Source: Desulfobacterales bacterium
GTDB taxonomy: Bacteria; Desulfobacterota; Desulfobacteria; Desulfobacterales; Desulfobacteraceae
DNA: 36,951 nucleotides
Direction: 5' to 3'
Assembly: GCA_022361395.1 (NCBI GenBank)
Contig: JAKSAX010000318.1
Location: forward strand, 1 to 36,951
Below, piece by piece: positions 34,630 to 36,951 of this stretch. Every line of letters begins with the position of its first letter. The first letter of the stretch is position 1. Made by a program: the position numbers and the translations under genes. The notes under the pieces are model-generated. The model did not search any database. It saw nothing but the letters and a program-made list of their open reading frames with translations, and was not told where the DNA came from.

Positions 34630-34658
34630 TTGACTAAAACCGGTTCAGTTTTTAAATT
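34630..34658 (+). promoter_or_regulatory. Candidate promoter of hppD-hmgA
   Basis: TTGACT, a 17-bp spacer, then TAAATT lie just past the antiporter stop. Downstream, CCCAATC (34705-34711) and GATTGGG (34742-34748) form an inverted repeat in the leader that could be an operator or hairpin. Box matches are moderate. Confidence 0.4.
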
Positions 34659-34786
34659 GATATCAAGCAGGTCCGTTCTTATCCGTAACCATGAATCAAA
34701 AGATCCCAATCTGTCTTTACGCCTGGAATCCGCGGCAATCTGATTGGGCAGGGCGAACCCCTTAAATAAGAAAAGGAGAGGCTGTC

Positions 34787-35860
34787 ATGGATTTACCTAT
34801 TAAACGAATTCACCACATTGAATTTCTCGTGGGCAATGCACTGCAGGCATCTTATTTTTACAGAAAGGCACTGGGGTTCAGCCAGATCGGGTATCTCGGT
34901 CCTGAGACCGGTTACCCGGACCGGGCCTCTTATGCCGTGCAGCAGGGAAATATCCGATTTGTCTTTACCACCCCGCTGCACCATGACGATCCCGGGAATG
35001 TATTCCTGCTCCTTCACGGGGATAGCGTAAAGGATATCTGCCTTGAAACAGGGGATGTGGACGGTCTCTATCAGGAGATAGTTAAACGGGGGGCATCACC
35101 GGTCAAGGCGCCGCACACCATTGAGGATGACGGGGGCAGTCTGCGGTGTGCCGCCGTAAAAACCTACGGGGATGTGATTCACAGCTTTGTCTCTGATTAT
35201 GGGGCCGGTTTTATGCCCGGCTTTAACAGGACCCGGATTGACGAACAGGGCGTGGGATTTAAGCGGATCGACCATGTTGTGGCCAATACCCAGGACAGGC
35301 AGATGGACCGCTGGTGCGATTTTTATAAAACCGTTTTCGGGTTCCACAAGTTTGTCTCCTATGATGACAAGGATATTTCCACCGAATACACGGCCCTGCG
35401 GTCCACGGTCATGGCCAACCCGGCGAAAAATATTAAATTCCCCATTAACGAACCGGCAAAGGGGAGGCGGAAAAGCCAGATACAGGAGTATATTGATTTT
35501 AATTATTCGGCCGGGGTCCAGCATATTGCCCTGTACACGGATGACATTGTAAAGACCGTTGAACAGCTGCGGCGCAACGGGGTTAACTTTCTGTCCATTC
35601 CAAAAACCTATTACGATTCTGTGTGGGACCGGGTGGGCGATATTAAGGAAGACCGGAAACTGATTGAAAAGTTCAACATCCTGGCGGACAGGGATGAGAA
35701 CGGCTATCTGCTCCAGATTTTCACCAAACCGGTCCAGGACAGGCCCACCCTTTTCCTGGAAGTGATCCAGCGGGCCGGCTGCGAAAGTTTCGGCAAGGGA
35801 AACTTCAAGGCGCTTTTCGAGTCCATTGAACTGGAGCAAAAAGCCAGGGGGAACCTCTAA
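34787..35860 (+). CDS. hppD: 4-hydroxyphenylpyruvate dioxygenase
   Basis: This non-heme Fe(II) enzyme uses O2 to turn 4-hydroxyphenylpyruvate into homogentisate. The 357-residue protein has two vicinal-oxygen-chelate domains. The iron triad lies in the second: H163 (RIDHVVAN), H246 (GVQHIAL) and E325 (LFLEVIQR). The C-terminal GKGNFKALFESIE helix is also characteristic. AAAAGGAGAGG precedes the ATG. The stop overlaps the hmgA start (TAATG), so the two are coupled. Oxygen dependence is notable given the anaerobe-like surroundings. Confidence 0.95.
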   Translation: MDLPIKRIHHIEFLVGNALQASYFYRKALGFSQIGYLGPETGYPDRASYAVQQGNIRFVFTTPLHHDDPGNVFLLLHGDSVKDICLETGDVDGLYQEIVKRGASPVKAPHTIEDDGGSLRCAAVKTYGDVIHSFVSDYGAGFMPGFNRTRIDEQGVGFKRIDHVVANTQDRQMDRWCDFYKTVFGFHKFVSYDDKDISTEYTALRSTVMANPAKNIKFPINEPAKGRRKSQIQEYIDFNYSAGVQHIALYTDDIVKTVEQLRRNGVNFLSIPKTYYDSVWDRVGDIKEDRKLIEKFNILADRDENGYLLQIFTKPVQDRPTLFLEVIQRAGCESFGKGNFKALFESIELEQKARGNL

Positions 35861-36951
35861 TGGTCTATTACCGGAAGATGGGGAATTTCCCCCAAAAAAG
35901 GCACACGGCGTTTCGAAAAAAAGATTCAGGCATTTACCATGAGCATTTAATGGGAAACCTGGGGTTCAGGGGAATCCAGTCCCTCTTGTATACGATTCAT
36001 CCCCCGACCCGGCTGAAAGTTGTTGAACGGATCAAAACCTTTTCATGGGAACCGGATCCGGATCTAACCCTTTGCCTGAGGCATTTCAGGACCCACCGCC
36101 TGCCCTCTGCCGGCAGCAGCCCCGTGCTGGACAGGACCCCGCTGCTGTTCAACAATGATGTGGCCGTGTCACTGGCCAGGCCGGACCGGGGGGATGATTG
36201 TTATTACCGGAACGGCCAGGGTGATGAACTTGTTTTTGTAACCCGGGGCCAGGGAACACTGGAATCCCAGATGGGCGAGCTGGATTTTTCAAAAGGGGAT
36301 TACCTGGTGATTCCCAAGGGCATTATTCACCGGTACCGGCTGACAGGCAAGGATAATATTTTTTATATCATGGAGAGCCGGGGCTATGTCAGGACCCCTG
36401 CCCGGTACAGGAACAACCACGGGCAGCTTCTGGAGCACAGCCCGTACAGCGAAAGGGATATCCGGGGGCCGGAGCGCCTTGTGCCCGTTGACCTGAAAGA
36501 AGAGACCGAGATCCTGGGCAAGGCAAGGGACGGGCTTCACCGCATGGTACTGACCCATCATCCCTTTGATACAGTGGGCTGGGACGGGTTCTACTATCCC
36601 TGGGCCTTTAATATCAAGGATTTTGAACCGGTCACAGGACTGATTCACATGCCGCCCCCGGTTCACCAGACCTTTGAGGGCAACGGGTTCGTGGTCTGTT
36701 CCTTTGTTCCCCGGTTGTTTGACTATCATCCGGATGCGGTGCCGGCGCCTTATAATCACTCAAATGTGGGATCGGATGAAGTTCTTTACTATTGCAGCGA
36801 CGAATTCATGAGCAGGAAAGGGATTGAGCGCGGCTCAATCACGCTTCATCCGGACGGGATGCCCCACGGCCCCCATCCGGGAAAGGCGGAAGCCTCCATC
36901 GGGGTGAAGGAGACAAAGGAGACGGCTGTGATGCTGGATACGTTCAGGCCC
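35860..36951 (+). CDS. hmgA: Homogentisate 1,2-dioxygenase (3' end outside window)
   Basis: HmgA opens the homogentisate ring with O2 to maleylacetoacetate. The visible 364 residues start MVYYRKMGNFPQKRH and carry the cupin-fold metal site at the end: NHSNVGSDE supplies His and Glu, and PHGPHPG supplies the second His. The reading frame is open to the last base. It lacks the longer N-terminal part of the E. coli or human form, like other compact bacterial members, and is probably within a few dozen codons of its end. It starts at TAATG overlapping hppD, with GGGGGAA upstream. Confidence 0.93.
   Translation, partial: MVYYRKMGNFPQKRHTAFRKKDSGIYHEHLMGNLGFRGIQSLLYTIHPPTRLKVVERIKTFSWEPDPDLTLCLRHFRTHRLPSAGSSPVLDRTPLLFNNDVAVSLARPDRGDDCYYRNGQGDELVFVTRGQGTLESQMGELDFSKGDYLVIPKGIIHRYRLTGKDNIFYIMESRGYVRTPARYRNNHGQLLEHSPYSERDIRGPERLVPVDLKEETEILGKARDGLHRMVLTHHPFDTVGWDGFYYPWAFNIKDFEPVTGLIHMPPPVHQTFEGNGFVVCSFVPRLFDYHPDAVPAPYNHSNVGSDEVLYYCSDEFMSRKGIERGSITLHPDGMPHGPHPGKAEASIGVKETKETAVMLDTFRP

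Overview
The window looks like chromosome from an anaerobic, probably sulfate-reducing member of the former Deltaproteobacteria (Desulfobacterales-like). This is inferred from the gene order tsf-pyrH-frr-uppS-cdsA-dxr-rseP, a moderately GC-rich composition, a PurS-PurL fusion and an HDOD signalling protein. No rRNA, tRNA, CRISPR array, prophage or complete transposase gene was found.

Region 1 (1-9200, + strand) is a tightly packed housekeeping run. It holds the last codons of tsf, then pyrH, frr, uppS, cdsA, dxr and rseP (translation, nucleotide, isoprenoid and envelope functions), followed by a PurS-PurL fusion and purQ. Most genes overlap or nearly touch. Region 2 (9200-13140, + strand) has a DUF554 membrane protein, a DUF5076-like protein, endonuclease III, and two tandem malate/lactate dehydrogenase-family genes, the first with an altered active site.

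Region 3 (13140-20190) is mixed. It contains a four-domain HDOD-GAF-GGDEF-like-PilZ-like protein, a divergent GpsA-like dehydrogenase, an NAD(P)-binding/HxlR divergent pair, an orphan NeuC-like epimerase and a small Cys/Trp-rich protein. Region 4 (20190-25830) has a FadR-type regulator with a 23-bp palindrome on its promoter, a class V aminotransferase, two small proteins (one a zinc ribbon) and a chemotaxis receptor.

Region 5 (25830-31970) has an operon with a Tat-exported FAD amine oxidase, an unknown membrane protein and an amidohydrolase, then a TIGR04076-like gene divergent from a GlxA-type regulator. Region 6 (32100-36951) has a CPA2 antiporter fused to TrkA and EIIA domains, then hppD and hmgA, the oxygen-dependent homogentisate route of tyrosine breakdown. 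hmgA runs off the window end.

The most distinctive signal is a family of about 105-bp foldback elements with about 27-bp terminal inverted repeats. Three full copies lie at 9024-9128, 11082-11187 and 21090-21194, and single-arm remnants lie at 22769-22790 and 25782-25822. They appear to have shaped host genes: one supplies the stop codon of purQ, one sits in the leader of the dehydrogenase operon, one remnant supplies the U-tract of a terminator, and another contains a stop codon and abuts a strong promoter.
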